Source of the DNA: Neobacillus citreus
GTDB taxonomy: Bacteria > Bacillota > Bacilli > Bacillales > Cytobacillaceae
Direction: 5' to 3'
DNA: 55,868 bases
Assembly (NCBI RefSeq): GCF_018343545.2
Contig: NZ_JAGYPE020000035.1
Span: 1-55,868, forward strand
Under the pieces are notes generated by a model that saw only the letters and a list, made by a program, of their open reading frames with translations, had not been told where the DNA came from and made no database searches. Shown piece after piece: positions 1 through 8,539 of this stretch (the stretch's first letter is position 1; each line of letters begins with the position of its first letter). The translations under genes were made by a program, and so were the position numbers.

Positions 1-612
1 GCTGGGGCTTCGGAGGATCTGGTTGGAAAAATTACTGACCCGCTTCAGGACGTAATTGGTAGAATCACGGACCCGCTAAGTCCAGTGACAAAGCCATTAG
101 AGCCTGTTTTAAAACCGTTAGACCCGATTGTTAGTGTACTAGACCCGGTGTTGAGACCTGTAGAGACCGTCTTGGATCCAGTATTGCAGCCGCTGGAACC
201 AGCTTTAAATCCACTTAAGCCTGCACTAAAACCGCTAGAACCGGTCGTGCAGCAGTTGGAACCTGTCATCAAACCGCTAGAACCGGTGGTAAACGGTACG
301 GTTAATACGGCAAATCAGACGGTGCAGACAGTTTGTTCAAAGCTTCAGTCTGCAAACGGTGTAATCACGAAGGAACTGGGCTTGCAATTAATCGATGAGG
401 CATTAACGAAAAAGGTCGACCTAAATCAGGTATGTCCGGCAGACACGACTCTGACTAACCAATTGGTAAAAATAGAAGAAAGCTTATTGAACACACTAGG
501 AATTTCAAAGTTGCTGGGAATACTGATTCCGAATGATCCTGTTTCGAAGCTAACCAAAATGCGTGATGAGATTATGAAAAAGCCGGATGGTACGGTTATT
601 TATAGTCAATAG
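1..612 (+). CDS. Proline-heptad repeat protein, C-terminal part (5' end outside window)
   Basis: The reading frame is already open at base 1, so this is the last 203 residues of a longer protein; a GTG at 85 is internal. About the first 95 visible residues form a near-regular seven-residue repeat of the type PLxPVLx, with Pro, Leu and Val in fixed places and K, E or D in the variable ones. The rest (about 100 residues) is non-repetitive, begins near a TVNTANQTVQTVC stretch and looks like a compact tail domain with two cysteines. No sortase motif, membrane segment or catalytic motif is visible here. I do not recognise the family. A surface or spore-coat structural protein is plausible from the repeat alone, but this is inference. 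An intrinsic terminator follows the stop codon directly. Confidence 0.75.
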   Translation, partial: AGASEDLVGKITDPLQDVIGRITDPLSPVTKPLEPVLKPLDPIVSVLDPVLRPVETVLDPVLQPLEPALNPLKPALKPLEPVVQQLEPVIKPLEPVVNGTVNTANQTVQTVCSKLQSANGVITKELGLQLIDEALTKKVDLNQVCPADTTLTNQLVKIEESLLNTLGISKLLGILIPNDPVSKLTKMRDEIMKKPDGTVIYSQ

Positions 613-614
613 AG

Positions 615-650
615 AAAGAGCAGGCCTCAAGAGTGCCTGCTCTTTCATTT
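615..650. terminator. Bidirectional intrinsic terminator
   Basis: Perfect 11-bp stem (AAAGAGCAGGC at 615-625 with its complement at 635-645), 9-base loop, then a T-rich tail. It lies between the convergent repeat-protein gene and ampS and can serve both strands. Confidence 0.85.
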
Positions 651-666
651 TTGATTTTTGATAGGA

Positions 667-1899
667 TTAAAACGCCCAATTTCCTGCTTTAAAAATAGGT
701 TCTGTCTGTCCATCTGCGGTGATGCCATCGATGTCCATTTCAGCCGATCCAATCATGAAATCAACGTGAGTGATGCTCTCGTTTAGCCCGTTTTCCTTTA
801 ATTCATCGCCAGACATTTTCTTGCCGCCTTCGATACAGAAAGAATATGCCATTCCGATAGCAAGATGGTTTGAGGCATTTTCATCAAACAATGTGTTGAA
901 GAAAAGAATGTTAGATTGGGAGATTGGCGAGTTATACGGAACTAGTGCCACTTCACCAAGATAGTGGGAGCCTTCATCGGTTTCCACAAGATGCTTCAGA
1001 ACTTCTTCGCCTTCCTCAGCTTTTACCCCGACAATTCTGCCGTTTTCAAAGGTAATTGAAAAACGGTCAATGATATTTCCGCTGTAGCTGAGCGGCTTCG
1101 TGCTTGTGACGGTGCCGTTTACGCCAGTTTTTAATGGAACCGTAAAGACCTCTTCTGTTGGCATGTTGGCCATAAACTCAACACCGTTTTCATTGACACT
1201 GCCTGCGCCAACCCACAGATGATTTTTCGGCAGCTCAATTGTTAAGTCTGTGCCAGGTGCTTTGTAATGAAGCTTTGCATACCGTTTTTCGTTGAGGTAT
1301 GACACTTTTTCATGAAGGGTTTCATCATGCTTTTTCCAGGCTTCGACCGGGTTTTCAGCATCCACACGGACTGCTTTAAAAATAGCATCCCAAAGCTTTT
1401 CAATCTGCTTTTCGGCAGGCTCGCTCGGAAACACCTTGGCAGCCCAGGCAGGGGACGCTGCGGCAACGACAGTCCAGCTGACCTTGTCTGATTGAATCGC
1501 TTGACGATGCTTAGTCATTGCTTTTCCGGCAGCCTTTTGGAAGTTGGCAATCCTCTGCGGGTCAACGCCTTTTAGCAAGTCTGGACTTGAAGACACCACT
1601 GACATAAAGGCAGCACCCTGCTCAACCAATTCTTCCATTTCCTTAGCCCGCCACTGCGGGTATTCGTTGAATACCTCATCTGGTGCCAGTTCATATTTGG
1701 TTCTTGTAACCACATCATCGGCCCAGTTGATAATGACATTGCGGGCGCCCGCTTCATAAGCCTTTTTAACGATTAAGCGGACAAACTCGACTGCGTCTAA
1801 GGAAGCGTTGACCAATAGGCTTTGATTTTTTTGAATATTTACGCCGACCTTAACTGCAAGCTCCGCGTATTTTTCAAGGTTAATTTGAAAATGACTCAT
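667..1899 (-). CDS. ampS: M29 family metal-dependent aminopeptidase (AmpS)
   Basis: Cytoplasmic exopeptidase of the thermophilic aminopeptidase family (M29: AmpS, PepS, aminopeptidase T), which removes N-terminal residues from peptides using a dinuclear metal centre. At 410 residues it has the family's usual length. The N-terminus EKYAELAVKVGVNIQKNQ, the central GSVNENGVEFMANMPTEEVF segment with metal-binding acids, the EVALVPYNSPIS segment and the C-terminal THVDFMIGSAEMDIDGI segment are typical. I place the start at the ATG ending at 1899, preceded by a strong AAAGGAGAT ribosome site. The open frame extends 30 codons further upstream, but those residues do not resemble family N-termini. Single-gene unit, convergent with the repeat-protein gene. 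Confidence 0.93.
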   Translation of the reverse strand: MSHFQINLEKYAELAVKVGVNIQKNQSLLVNASLDAVEFVRLIVKKAYEAGARNVIINWADDVVTRTKYELAPDEVFNEYPQWRAKEMEELVEQGAAFMSVVSSSPDLLKGVDPQRIANFQKAAGKAMTKHRQAIQSDKVSWTVVAAASPAWAAKVFPSEPAEKQIEKLWDAIFKAVRVDAENPVEAWKKHDETLHEKVSYLNEKRYAKLHYKAPGTDLTIELPKNHLWVGAGSVNENGVEFMANMPTEEVFTVPLKTGVNGTVTSTKPLSYSGNIIDRFSITFENGRIVGVKAEEGEEVLKHLVETDEGSHYLGEVALVPYNSPISQSNILFFNTLFDENASNHLAIGMAYSFCIEGGKKMSGDELKENGLNESITHVDFMIGSAEMDIDGITADGQTEPIFKAGNWAF

Positions 1900-1987
1900 A
1901 TATGTATAATCTCCTTTATCAGAATCTTCCTTTATTGTAGCGTTTTTATTATGAAAAAGAAAATGATAGAGGGGCAGTGTTTTAAGC

Positions 1988-2018
1988 AAAAAAAACAGCA
2001 GGAATAGTGTTCCTACTG
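1988..2018 (-). terminator. Intrinsic terminator of the 38-aa membrane peptide gene
   Basis: On the minus strand, a stem of nine positions (2010-2018 with 1996-2004, one mismatch) and a 5-base loop is followed by eight U (1995-1988). It overlaps the stop codon of the small gene, which supports that gene being real. Confidence 0.7.
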
Positions 2019-2129
2019 CAGTTTGCTGCCATAAACTTTTATATTAAAATATACCCCTGCGGAAAATAAAACGATAAATGTAATAATGCCTGACAATGAA
2101 GTGGGAGCCATAAATGTTGACAGTTCCAC
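2013..2129 (-). CDS. Small single-pass membrane peptide, 38 aa, unknown function
   Basis: Too short for standard ORF calling but with complete gene signals. A GTG start at 2129 follows AAAGGCGGTGG (one mismatch to the ideal Shine-Dalgarno AAAGGAGGTGA) with a 5-base gap. A sigma-A-like promoter lies 40-70 bases upstream and a terminator overlaps the stop. The product begins MELSTFMAPTSLSG, then has one hydrophobic segment (about residues 14-30, IITFIVLFSAGVYFNI) and a short basic tail VYGSKLQ. Such a peptide would sit in the membrane. I do not recognise the family. It is transcribed toward ampS. Confidence 0.6.
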   Translation of the reverse strand: MELSTFMAPTSLSGIITFIVLFSAGVYFNIKVYGSKLQ

Positions 2130-2169
2130 TTTGTCCACCGCCTTTGAAATATGTAATGTTTACACTCTA

Positions 2170-2198
2170 AGTATAATACTAAAAGGGGTAATTGTGAA
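2170..2198 (-). promoter_or_regulatory. Candidate sigma-A promoter for the 38-aa peptide gene
   Basis: Read on the minus strand: -35 TTCACA (2198-2193), 17-bp spacer, -10 TATACT (2175-2170), each one mismatch from consensus. The small gene starts about 40 bases downstream. Confidence 0.5.
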
Positions 2199-2232
2199 TA
2201 ATTTAGTACAATTTTTTGTCTGAATTTTGAAC

Positions 2233-2266
2233 AATAATTAAAGGGACCCTGCTAAGCTAGGATCCC
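2233..2266 (-). terminator. Intrinsic terminator overlapping the end of the MFS gene
   Basis: Minus-strand stem of 8 bp (2266-2259 with 2250-2243), then TTTAATTATT. The 5' arm contains the last two sense codons of the MFS gene, so stop codon and terminator overlap. Confidence 0.65.
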
Positions 2267-3528
2267 AGTTTAATAGATTCTTTTTCAAATGAATAAAACA
2301 TCAGCCAATAAAAGAAGGCGCTGAGGAGTGTAAGCAAAAATAATACAAAAAATGTCCAGTTGTATCCAATCCAAACGGTCATCGGGATGGACAACGGCGC
2401 GATGGTTCGGCTGATGGTATACCGCAGACTCGCTGCCGCAAAGTACTGGCCCCGCATATGTTCGGGGGCAAGTTTGGACACAAAGCTTTGCTGGAGACCT
2501 GCACCCATCAATTCTGCAAAGGTAAATACCGCCATTGCGAACATCAATCCCCAAATCCACTGCGTTTGGCTAAACAGAATCAATGAAACTCCGTATACAA
2601 CCGATGATAATACGAAAATATTTCTTTCATTAAAATTAGCTGTCCATTTGGTCACGATGACAGTTAATAACGCAACCAGCAGGCCATTCTCGGCAAGTAC
2701 CATTCCAAAGGCTTGCTCACCGCCGACCTTAAATGACCAATCCCCAAAAGAAAGTAGATTTTGATTGTGAACAACATCCTTCATATACACTGGAAACAAT
2801 AGATCCAACTGCATAAACGTTTGGCCGGCTAAAACCCCCGCTACGATAAACAGGAGAAATGTTTTATCCCGTACAATTATTGCATAGTCCCGAAATTGAT
2901 TGATTAAAAAATAGTACCATTTTCCGTCGACGGATAAAGCTGAAGTTTTTTGAACGGGCACTGTTTCTTTTGTTAATTTTGCTAAAATAATGCCAAGCAT
3001 CATACAAACAATCGCAGCAGCAAGCAATAACTGAAAGCGGTAATGAGCATAAAAAATCCCGCCTAAAATAGGGCCGATGACTACTGCGATATTGATAGAT
3101 GTATAAAATATGGCGAATACCTGGCTGCGGTGTTTTTCCTCCACCAAATCAGCAACCATTGCCTGGCTTGCCGGCCAATAAAAGGAACCGAAAACACCGG
3201 CCGCAGCAAATGCTGCGAATCCAAGTATTGGAGACTGAAACCAGGGAGAACTGGCTGCTGAAAAAGCTAAAAAGGAAAATCCTTGCCCAATGGCAGAGAG
3301 AACCATCATTCGTTTCCGCCCAAATCGGTCAGCACAGTAGCCGCCCAACAGGTTAGCTGCCACCGCAAATATTTGTGAAAAAACCAATAACAAACCAGCT
3401 TTGCTCTTGCCGAATTCCTCTGCAAAATAAATCGACAGAAACGGAAAGAACATCCAATAAGTAATATTCATGGCCGCCTCACCGAACAGGCGAACCTTCA
3501 AATTCATATCCCAATCTCTAATCCGCAT
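2257..3528 (-). CDS. Major facilitator superfamily transporter
   Basis: Secondary transporter of 423 residues with about 12 membrane segments, the usual size for a 12-TM MFS exporter. The loop 2-3 signature is clear (GGYCADRFGRKRMMVLSA, about residues 62-79), and the sequence AGVFGSFYWPASQAMVADLV is typical of TM4-5 in drug-efflux-like MFS members. A GGAGA ribosome site lies 7 bases before the ATG at 3528. Probable multidrug or metabolite:proton antiporter; the substrate cannot be read from the sequence. Monocistronic by its terminator. The divergent neighbour is topB. Confidence 0.85.
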   Translation of the reverse strand: MRIRDWDMNLKVRLFGEAAMNITYWMFFPFLSIYFAEEFGKSKAGLLLVFSQIFAVAANLLGGYCADRFGRKRMMVLSAIGQGFSFLAFSAASSPWFQSPILGFAAFAAAGVFGSFYWPASQAMVADLVEEKHRSQVFAIFYTSINIAVVIGPILGGIFYAHYRFQLLLAAAIVCMMLGIILAKLTKETVPVQKTSALSVDGKWYYFLINQFRDYAIIVRDKTFLLFIVAGVLAGQTFMQLDLLFPVYMKDVVHNQNLLSFGDWSFKVGGEQAFGMVLAENGLLVALLTVIVTKWTANFNERNIFVLSSVVYGVSLILFSQTQWIWGLMFAMAVFTFAELMGAGLQQSFVSKLAPEHMRGQYFAAASLRYTISRTIAPLSIPMTVWIGYNWTFFVLFLLTLLSAFFYWLMFYSFEKESIKLGS

Positions 3529-3717
3529 TCAAAAATCTCCATTTCCAAAAATCGTGCCAATTTATCATACTATTCAAGTGGAAGGGAATACAAGAAAAAA
3601 AGAGACTGCTTTCCCATCATTGCTTACCATTAATGTAATTGAAGTTTCGGAATTACTGAATCCATTAGAGACGTATGCTATATTTAACTTACTGTAATTC
3701 GAAAGGATGTTTTAAAT

Positions 3718-5907
3718 ATGGCAAAAAGTGTTGTAATTGCTGAAAAACCTTCTGTCGCGCGTGATATTGCACGTGTGCTTAATTGTAATAAAAAAGGAAA
3801 TGGGTATCTAGAAGGCGAGAAATATATCGTTACGTGGGCACTAGGACACCTTGTCACGCTTGCTGACCCAGAAGATTATGATGTGAAATATAAAACATGG
3901 AAATTAGAAGACCTGCCAATGCTGCCTGAACGTATGAAGTTAACAGTCATTAGGCAGACCGGGAAACAATTTAATGCCGTTAAGAGTCAACTGACTAGAA
4001 ATGATGTCAACGAAATAGTCGTGGCCACGGATGCAGGGAGAGAGGGAGAATTAGTTGCACGTTGGATTATTGATAAAGTAAAAGTCAATAAACCTATTAA
4101 ACGTTTATGGATCTCATCTGTTACTGATAAGGCGATTAAAAATGGTTTTGCAAACCTGAAGCCTGGTAAGTCTTATGACAATTTATATGCTTCAGCTGTC
4201 GCACGTTCAGAAGCTGACTGGTATATTGGGCTGAATGCAACACGTGCTTTAACGACCAGGTTCAATGCCCAACTAAACTGCGGACGTGTACAAACACCTA
4301 CTGTTGCGATAATTGCAGCACGTGAGGACGAAATCAAAAATTTCAGAGCGCAATCTTATTACGGCATTGAAGCCCAAACATCCAACCAACTAAAGCTGAC
4401 TTGGCAGGATGCAAAAGGAAACAGCCGAAGCTTCGATAAAGAAAAAATTGAGGCCATTGTCAAAAAGCTTGGCAAACAAAACGCTATTGTAACGGAAATT
4501 GAGAAAAAGCCTAAGAAATCTTTTTCTCCGGGTCTTTATGACTTAACAGAATTGCAGCGTGATGCGAATAAAATCTTTGGCTACTCTGCTAAGGAAACGT
4601 TAAACATTATGCAAAAGCTGTACGAGCAGCATAAAGTTTTAACGTATCCTCGTACTGATTCGCGCTACATTTCTTCTGACATTGTCGGAACACTCCCTGA
4701 ACGGTTGAAAGCATGTGCAATAGGTGAATATCGTCCATTAGCTAATAAGGTCTTAAGTAAGCCTATTAAAGCTTCTAAGGCTTTTGTTGATGACAGCAAA
4801 GTATCAGATCATCATGCGATAATACCAACAGAAAGCTATGTAAACTTCTCAGCCTTCACAGATAAAGAGCGTAAAATTTATGATTTAGTCGTAAAACGTT
4901 TCTTAGCGGTATTATTCCCGGCATTCGAGTACGAGCAGTTAACGCTGCGAGCCAAAATCGGTGATGAGAACTTCGTGGCTCGTGGAAAAACGATTATTTC
5001 AAGTGGCTGGAAAGAAGTTTACAATAATCGCTTTGAAGATGACGATGCGTCAGATGATTTGAAAGAACAGATTTTACCTCGCATCGAAAAAGGCGATACA
5101 TTAATTGTGAAACTTATCGCACAAACGGCTGGACAAACAAATCCGCCAGCTCGATTTAATGAGGCGACATTACTTTCGGCAATGGAAAACCCTGTAAAGT
5201 ACATGGAAACAAACAATAAACAGCTCGCAGAAACATTAAAATCTACGGGTGGACTGGGAACTGTTGCAACACGAGCTGACATTATTGAAAAGCTATTCAA
5301 CTCGTTCTTAATCGAAAAACGAGGTAAAGACATTCATATTACTTCCAAAGGCCGGCAATTGCTGGATTTAGTGCCGGAAGAGCTAAAATCCCCTGCTTTA
5401 ACAGCGGAGTGGGAACAAAAGCTTGATCAAATTGCGCATGGCAAGTTGAAAAAAGAAGTGTTTATCAGCCAAATGAAAAACTACACGAAAGAAATCGTGG
5501 CTGAAATTAAAGCAAGTAATAAAAAATATAAGCACGATAATATTTCTACAAAAAATTGTCCTGACTGTGGAAAACCAATGCTTGAAGTGAATGGCAAAAA
5601 GGGAAAAATGCTCGTTTGCCAAGATCGGGAATGCGGGCATCGTAAAAATGTCTCACGTGTTACAAACGCACGCTGTCCACAATGCCATAAAAAACTTGAG
5701 CTGCGTGGCGAGGGTGAGGGCCAAATCTTCGCATGTAAATGTGGATATCGTGAAAAACTTTCTGTTTTCCAAGAACGCCGGAAAAAAGAATCCGTCGGGA
5801 AAGTGGATAAACGGACAGTACAAAAATACTTAAAGAACCAGCACAAAGAGGAAGAACCTTTGAATAGTGCGTTGGCTGACGCGTTAAAAGGGTTGAAGTT
5901 TGATTAA
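3718..5907 (+). CDS. topB: DNA topoisomerase III (TopB)
   Basis: Type IA topoisomerase, which cuts one DNA strand through a 5'-phosphotyrosine, passes the other strand, and helps resolve recombination and replication intermediates. The TOPRIM domain (about 1-140) begins KSVVIAEKPSVARDIA and has the acidic ATDAGREGELVARW motif. The catalytic tyrosine is Tyr310 in TYPRTDSRYIS, and HHAIIPT and GLGTVATRADIIEKLF motifs follow. The C-terminus (about 615-690) carries cysteine ribbons (CPDCGKP, CQDRECGH, CPQCHKK, CKCGY) that would bind zinc. Length 729 is close to Bacillus TopB (about 727). Start chosen at ATG 3718 after AAAGGATG. Monocistronic; a terminator follows. Confidence 0.97.
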   Translation: MAKSVVIAEKPSVARDIARVLNCNKKGNGYLEGEKYIVTWALGHLVTLADPEDYDVKYKTWKLEDLPMLPERMKLTVIRQTGKQFNAVKSQLTRNDVNEIVVATDAGREGELVARWIIDKVKVNKPIKRLWISSVTDKAIKNGFANLKPGKSYDNLYASAVARSEADWYIGLNATRALTTRFNAQLNCGRVQTPTVAIIAAREDEIKNFRAQSYYGIEAQTSNQLKLTWQDAKGNSRSFDKEKIEAIVKKLGKQNAIVTEIEKKPKKSFSPGLYDLTELQRDANKIFGYSAKETLNIMQKLYEQHKVLTYPRTDSRYISSDIVGTLPERLKACAIGEYRPLANKVLSKPIKASKAFVDDSKVSDHHAIIPTESYVNFSAFTDKERKIYDLVVKRFLAVLFPAFEYEQLTLRAKIGDENFVARGKTIISSGWKEVYNNRFEDDDASDDLKEQILPRIEKGDTLIVKLIAQTAGQTNPPARFNEATLLSAMENPVKYMETNNKQLAETLKSTGGLGTVATRADIIEKLFNSFLIEKRGKDIHITSKGRQLLDLVPEELKSPALTAEWEQKLDQIAHGKLKKEVFISQMKNYTKEIVAEIKASNKKYKHDNISTKNCPDCGKPMLEVNGKKGKMLVCQDRECGHRKNVSRVTNARCPQCHKKLELRGEGEGQIFACKCGYREKLSVFQERRKKESVGKVDKRTVQKYLKNQHKEEEPLNSALADALKGLKFD

Positions 5908-5920
5908 CACCATACTTAAG

Positions 5921-5965
5921 GGGCTATTCAAGAAGAGTGATTTCTTTATGAATAGCCTCTTTCAT
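5921..5965 (+). terminator. Intrinsic terminator after topB
   Basis: 9-bp stem GGCTATTCA (5922-5930) with its complement at 5949-5957, extended imperfectly by GG/CT, then TCTTTC. Confidence 0.6.
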
Positions 5966-6012
5966 TCATTATCCTGCTAAAGTGATAATGCGCTAAAATT
6001 CAGAAAATTTAG

Positions 6013-6042
6013 TTGACAGGCAAGGTATCTGTCACATAAAAT
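6013..6042 (+). promoter_or_regulatory. Sigma-A promoter of the hutH leader transcript
   Basis: Perfect -35 TTGACA (6013-6018), 18-bp spacer, -10 TAAAAT (6037-6042). It places the transcript start near 6049, giving hutH a leader of about 165 nt. Confidence 0.6.
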
Positions 6043-6083
6043 ATTATCAAACTAATAATAATTTTTAGAATGGGTGGAAAATC

Positions 6084-6152
6084 ATGAGGCAGCGCCGAAG
6101 AACCGTTCAAAATTTTATAACGTTTATTAAAGAGGCTGGATTCCAAATCTAA
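6084..6152 (+). CDS. 22-aa leader peptide upstream of hutH
   Basis: Short ORF beginning MRQRRRTVQNF and ending FIKEAGFQI, with a weak GGGTGG ribosome site 8 bases ahead of its ATG. Its last six sense codons form the 5' arm of the terminator hairpin at 6129-6176, so ribosomes finishing this ORF would collide with the hairpin. It is arginine-rich at the start and contains no histidine. It may be an attenuation peptide or a small protein; expression is unproven. Confidence 0.4.
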   Translation: MRQRRRTVQNFITFIKEAGFQI

Positions 6153-6180
6153 TCAGAAATGGAATCCAGCCTCTTTCTTT
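6129..6180 (+). terminator. Strong terminator/attenuator in the hutH leader
   Basis: Perfect 17-bp stem (6129-6145 with 6160-6176), 14-base loop, then a T-rich tail. It lies between promoter and hutH start, so hutH expression needs readthrough. In B. subtilis the hut operon is controlled by HutP-dependent antitermination at a terminator before hutH. The position fits that logic, but no hutP gene is present in this window. Confidence 0.8.
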
Positions 6181-6212
6181 ATCTTACTAAAGTAATAGAG
6201 GAGTGGAGAGAA

Positions 6213-7730
6213 ATGATCATATTAACAGGTAACAGTCTAACATTGGAGCAAATGAAGGAAGTATTGTACCGTGGCCAAAAGGTTGGCGCTTCGGAACAAA
6301 GCATGGAGGCAGCAGCGAAGAGCCGGGAAGCGGTGGAACGAATTGTTTCTGAGCGTAGAGTTGTTTATGGAATCAATACCGGGTTTGGAAAGTTCAGCGA
6401 TGTACTTATCGATAAAGAACATGTGCAGGATCTGCAGTTGAATTTAATCCGCTCGCATGCCTGTGGTGTAGGGGAGCCATTCCCAGAAGTGGTGTCAAAA
6501 GCAATGGTCGTTCTTCGTGCCAATGCCCTGTTAAAAGGTTACTCAGGCATTCGTCCGGTAGTCATTGAAAGACTGATTGAGCTGGCTAACAAAGACATTA
6601 TTCCGGTTATTCCGCAGCAGGGTTCATTAGGTGCTAGCGGGGATTTGGCGCCATTATCCCATTTGGCATTAGTTGTTGTAGGTGAAGGCGAAGTATTCTA
6701 TAAAGGCGAGCGTGTGGAAGCAGGCATTGCACTTCAGCAGGAAGGTCTTTTCCCGCTAACACTTGAGGCTAAAGAAGGTCTTGCTCTCATTAACGGAACG
6801 CAAGCCATGACAGCTATGGGGGTCGTCGGATACCTAGAAGCAGAGCAGCTTGCTTTTGAGAGCGAACTGATTGCTTCCATGACGATTGAAGGGTTAAATG
6901 GAATTCTCGATGCTTTTGCAGAAGAGGTTCAAGTGGCCAGAGGCTACCAGCAGCAGATTGATACAGCAGCAAGAATCCGCCGCTATTTGAGTGACAGCTT
7001 ATTAACAACGATGCAGGGAGAACTGAGGGTTCAGGATGCTTACTCTCTTCGCTGCATCCCGCAGGTTCAAGGTGCTTCCTGGCAGGCGCTTGATTATGTA
7101 AAAGAAAAGCTAGAAATCGAAATGAACGCGGCGACTGACAATCCACTAATTTTTGATGATGGGGAAAAGGTCATCTCCGGTGGAAACTTCCACGGGCAGC
7201 CAATTGCTTTTGCAATGGACTTTATGAAAATCGCAGTAGCAGAGCTTGCTAATATTTCGGAACGTCGTGTGGAACGGTTAGTTAATCCGCAATTAAGCGA
7301 TCTGCCGCCGTTTTTAAGCCCGCAGCCAGGCCTGCAATCAGGGGCAATGATTATGCAGTATGCAGCGGCTGCACTTGTTTCAGAAAATAAAACTTTGGCA
7401 CATCCAGCTAGTGTGGATTCCATTCCATCTTCGGCAAACCAAGAGGATCATGTCAGCATGGGGACGATAGCATCAAGGCATGCACATCAAATCATCCAAA
7501 ACACTCGCAGGGTCCTTGCGATTGAGATGATTTGCGCCATGCAGGCCGTCGAATATCGCGGTGTAGAGAAAATGGCGACCCATACGAAGAACTTCTATGA
7601 AAAAGGTCGTGAGCAGGTGGCATCCATTAAGCAGGACCGCATCTTCTCGAAGGATATCGAAAGACTCGCAGAATGGCTGAAAACCGTGGAATTTTCTCAG
7701 TTTATGAAGAAATTAAGCTTCGAAAAATAA
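6213..7730 (+). CDS. hutH: Histidine ammonia-lyase (HutH)
   Basis: Catalyses L-histidine to trans-urocanate plus ammonia, the first step of histidine use. Its electrophilic MIO cofactor forms from Ala141-Ser142-Gly143 inside [14 protein letters not shown]. Other lyase-family motifs are [12 protein letters not shown] (about 52), [10 protein letters not shown] (about 80), TDNPLIF and the [15 protein letters not shown] segment near the C-terminus. Start set at ATG 6213 after GAGGAGTGGAGAG, giving 505 residues (Bacillus HutH is about 508); the frame is open 18 codons further upstream without family similarity. No other hut genes (U, I, G, M, P) flank it, which is unusual because hutH is normally in an operon. 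Readthrough of the leader terminator probably controls expression. Confidence 0.95.
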   Translation: MIILTGNSLTLEQMKEVLYRGQKVGASEQSMEAAAKSREAVERIVSERRVVYGINTGFGKFSDVLIDKEHVQDLQLNLIRSHACGVGEPFPEVVSKAMVVLRANALLKGYSGIRPVVIERLIELANKDIIPVIPQQGSLGASGDLAPLSHLALVVVGEGEVFYKGERVEAGIALQQEGLFPLTLEAKEGLALINGTQAMTAMGVVGYLEAEQLAFESELIASMTIEGLNGILDAFAEEVQVARGYQQQIDTAARIRRYLSDSLLTTMQGELRVQDAYSLRCIPQVQGASWQALDYVKEKLEIEMNAATDNPLIFDDGEKVISGGNFHGQPIAFAMDFMKIAVAELANISERRVERLVNPQLSDLPPFLSPQPGLQSGAMIMQYAAAALVSENKTLAHPASVDSIPSSANQEDHVSMGTIASRHAHQIIQNTRRVLAIEMICAMQAVEYRGVEKMATHTKNFYEKGREQVASIKQDRIFSKDIERLAEWLKTVEFSQFMKKLSFEK

Positions 7731-7774
7731 ACAGAGTAAAAAGGCGTGAAAACTCTTCACGCCTTTTACTCTGT
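7731..7774. terminator. Bidirectional terminator between hutH and the 66-aa gene
   Basis: Long stem (7731-7750 with 7756-7774, about 19 bp, one unpaired base) containing ACAGAGTAAAAAGGCGTGAA, with a short loop. It also overlaps the 3' end of the convergent small gene. Confidence 0.8.
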
Positions 7775-7966
7775 CTGCTCAGGAAGCAGGCGGGCGGTAT
7801 CCTGCCGCGTGTCCTCTTCCTCAATTCTATTTTTAAAGGCCTCCTGGGTGACAATAAATTCTTCATCCCCAATTGCCTGCTCAGCATGACTCTCGGTCAT
7901 GGTGTTCTTGGGGAATTCACCCGGATGGTTTTTGTTTTTATGATTAAAATGTTCTCCACGTGCCAA
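7766..7966 (-). CDS. Small hydrophilic protein, 66 aa, unknown
   Basis: The ribosome site GAAAGGAGTG lies 6 bases before a TTG at 7966, which decides the start over a weaker ATG at 7999. The product starts MARGEHFNHKNKNHPG and is very hydrophilic: basic and His/Asn-rich at first, acidic in the second half (RIEEEDTRQDTARL). It has no membrane segment and no cysteine. The composition resembles small Bacillus spore- or stress-associated proteins, but I do not recognise the family. Convergent with hutH. Confidence 0.7.
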   Translation of the reverse strand: MARGEHFNHKNKNHPGEFPKNTMTESHAEQAIGDEEFIVTQEAFKNRIEEEDTRQDTARLLPEQTE

Positions 7967-8099
7967 GTCTAACACTCCTTTCGTTATCGCTTGTAGCATG
8001 CCCCAATAAAGCTGAAATCATTACCGATTTATTTTTCAACCAAAATGGACCTTTGTTATAATAAATCTAGTGAGTATGCTAAAAAAGGAGGGCAATAAC

Positions 8100-8474
8100 A
8101 TGGATATGTTTCATATTGTCTCAGAAGATCGGATTAAAAAAGCATACAAAGATGGAGAATTTGATAATCTTCCTGGATATGGAAAACCGCTGAAGCTTGA
8201 AGATTTATCAGGTATTCCAGAAGAACTGCGCATGGCTTATAAAATCATGAAAAATGCTGGCTTTTCAGAAGAGGAAAACCATTTACGCAAAGAGATGATG
8301 ACCATCGAGGATCTCATCAAAAAATGTGACGACAGCGGTAAGAAGGAAGATTTGCAAAAAAAGTTAAATGAAAAGCTCCTTCGCTTTAATCAATTGATGT
8401 CAAAACGAGGGGCGAAAACAAATTCGTCCATTTTCAAAAATTACGAACAAAAGGTAGAAAAACGGTTTAAATAA
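8100..8474 (+). CDS. DUF1992 (DnaJ-homologue subfamily C28-type domain) protein
   Basis: 124 residues, start ATG 8100 set by AAAAAAGGAGGG nine bases upstream. The N-terminus has the conserved DUF1992 pattern: SEDRIKKAYKDGEFDNLPGYGKPL followed by LEDLSGIPEELRMAYKIMKNAG (about residues 8-55). The second half is a charged helix, probably coiled coil. Members are small cytoplasmic proteins; in some the domain is linked to J-domain proteins, but the biochemical role is not established. A TATAAT box at 8057-8062 is a likely promoter. Monocistronic, with a terminator directly after it. Confidence 0.85.
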   Translation: MDMFHIVSEDRIKKAYKDGEFDNLPGYGKPLKLEDLSGIPEELRMAYKIMKNAGFSEEENHLRKEMMTIEDLIKKCDDSGKKEDLQKKLNEKLLRFNQLMSKRGAKTNSSIFKNYEQKVEKRFK

Positions 8475-8486
8475 ATTCTGATTAGC

Positions 8487-8539
8487 AAAAAAAAGCTGGC
8501 GAGGAGAGAATTTTTACAATTCCTCTTCACCAGCTTTTT
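8487..8539. terminator. Bidirectional terminator between DUF1992 gene and 41-aa peptide gene
   Basis: AAAAAGCTGG (8490-8499) pairs with CCAGCTTTTT (8530-8539), with a further partly paired GAGGA/TCCTC section inside. T-runs exist on both strands. It overlaps the 3' end of the minus-strand small gene. Confidence 0.7.

Noticed and set aside
45..272. Minus-strand ORF rich in Gly/Ser opposite the proline-heptad protein
   Set aside because: Mirror frame of a repetitive gene; its repeats are explained by the plus-strand heptads.
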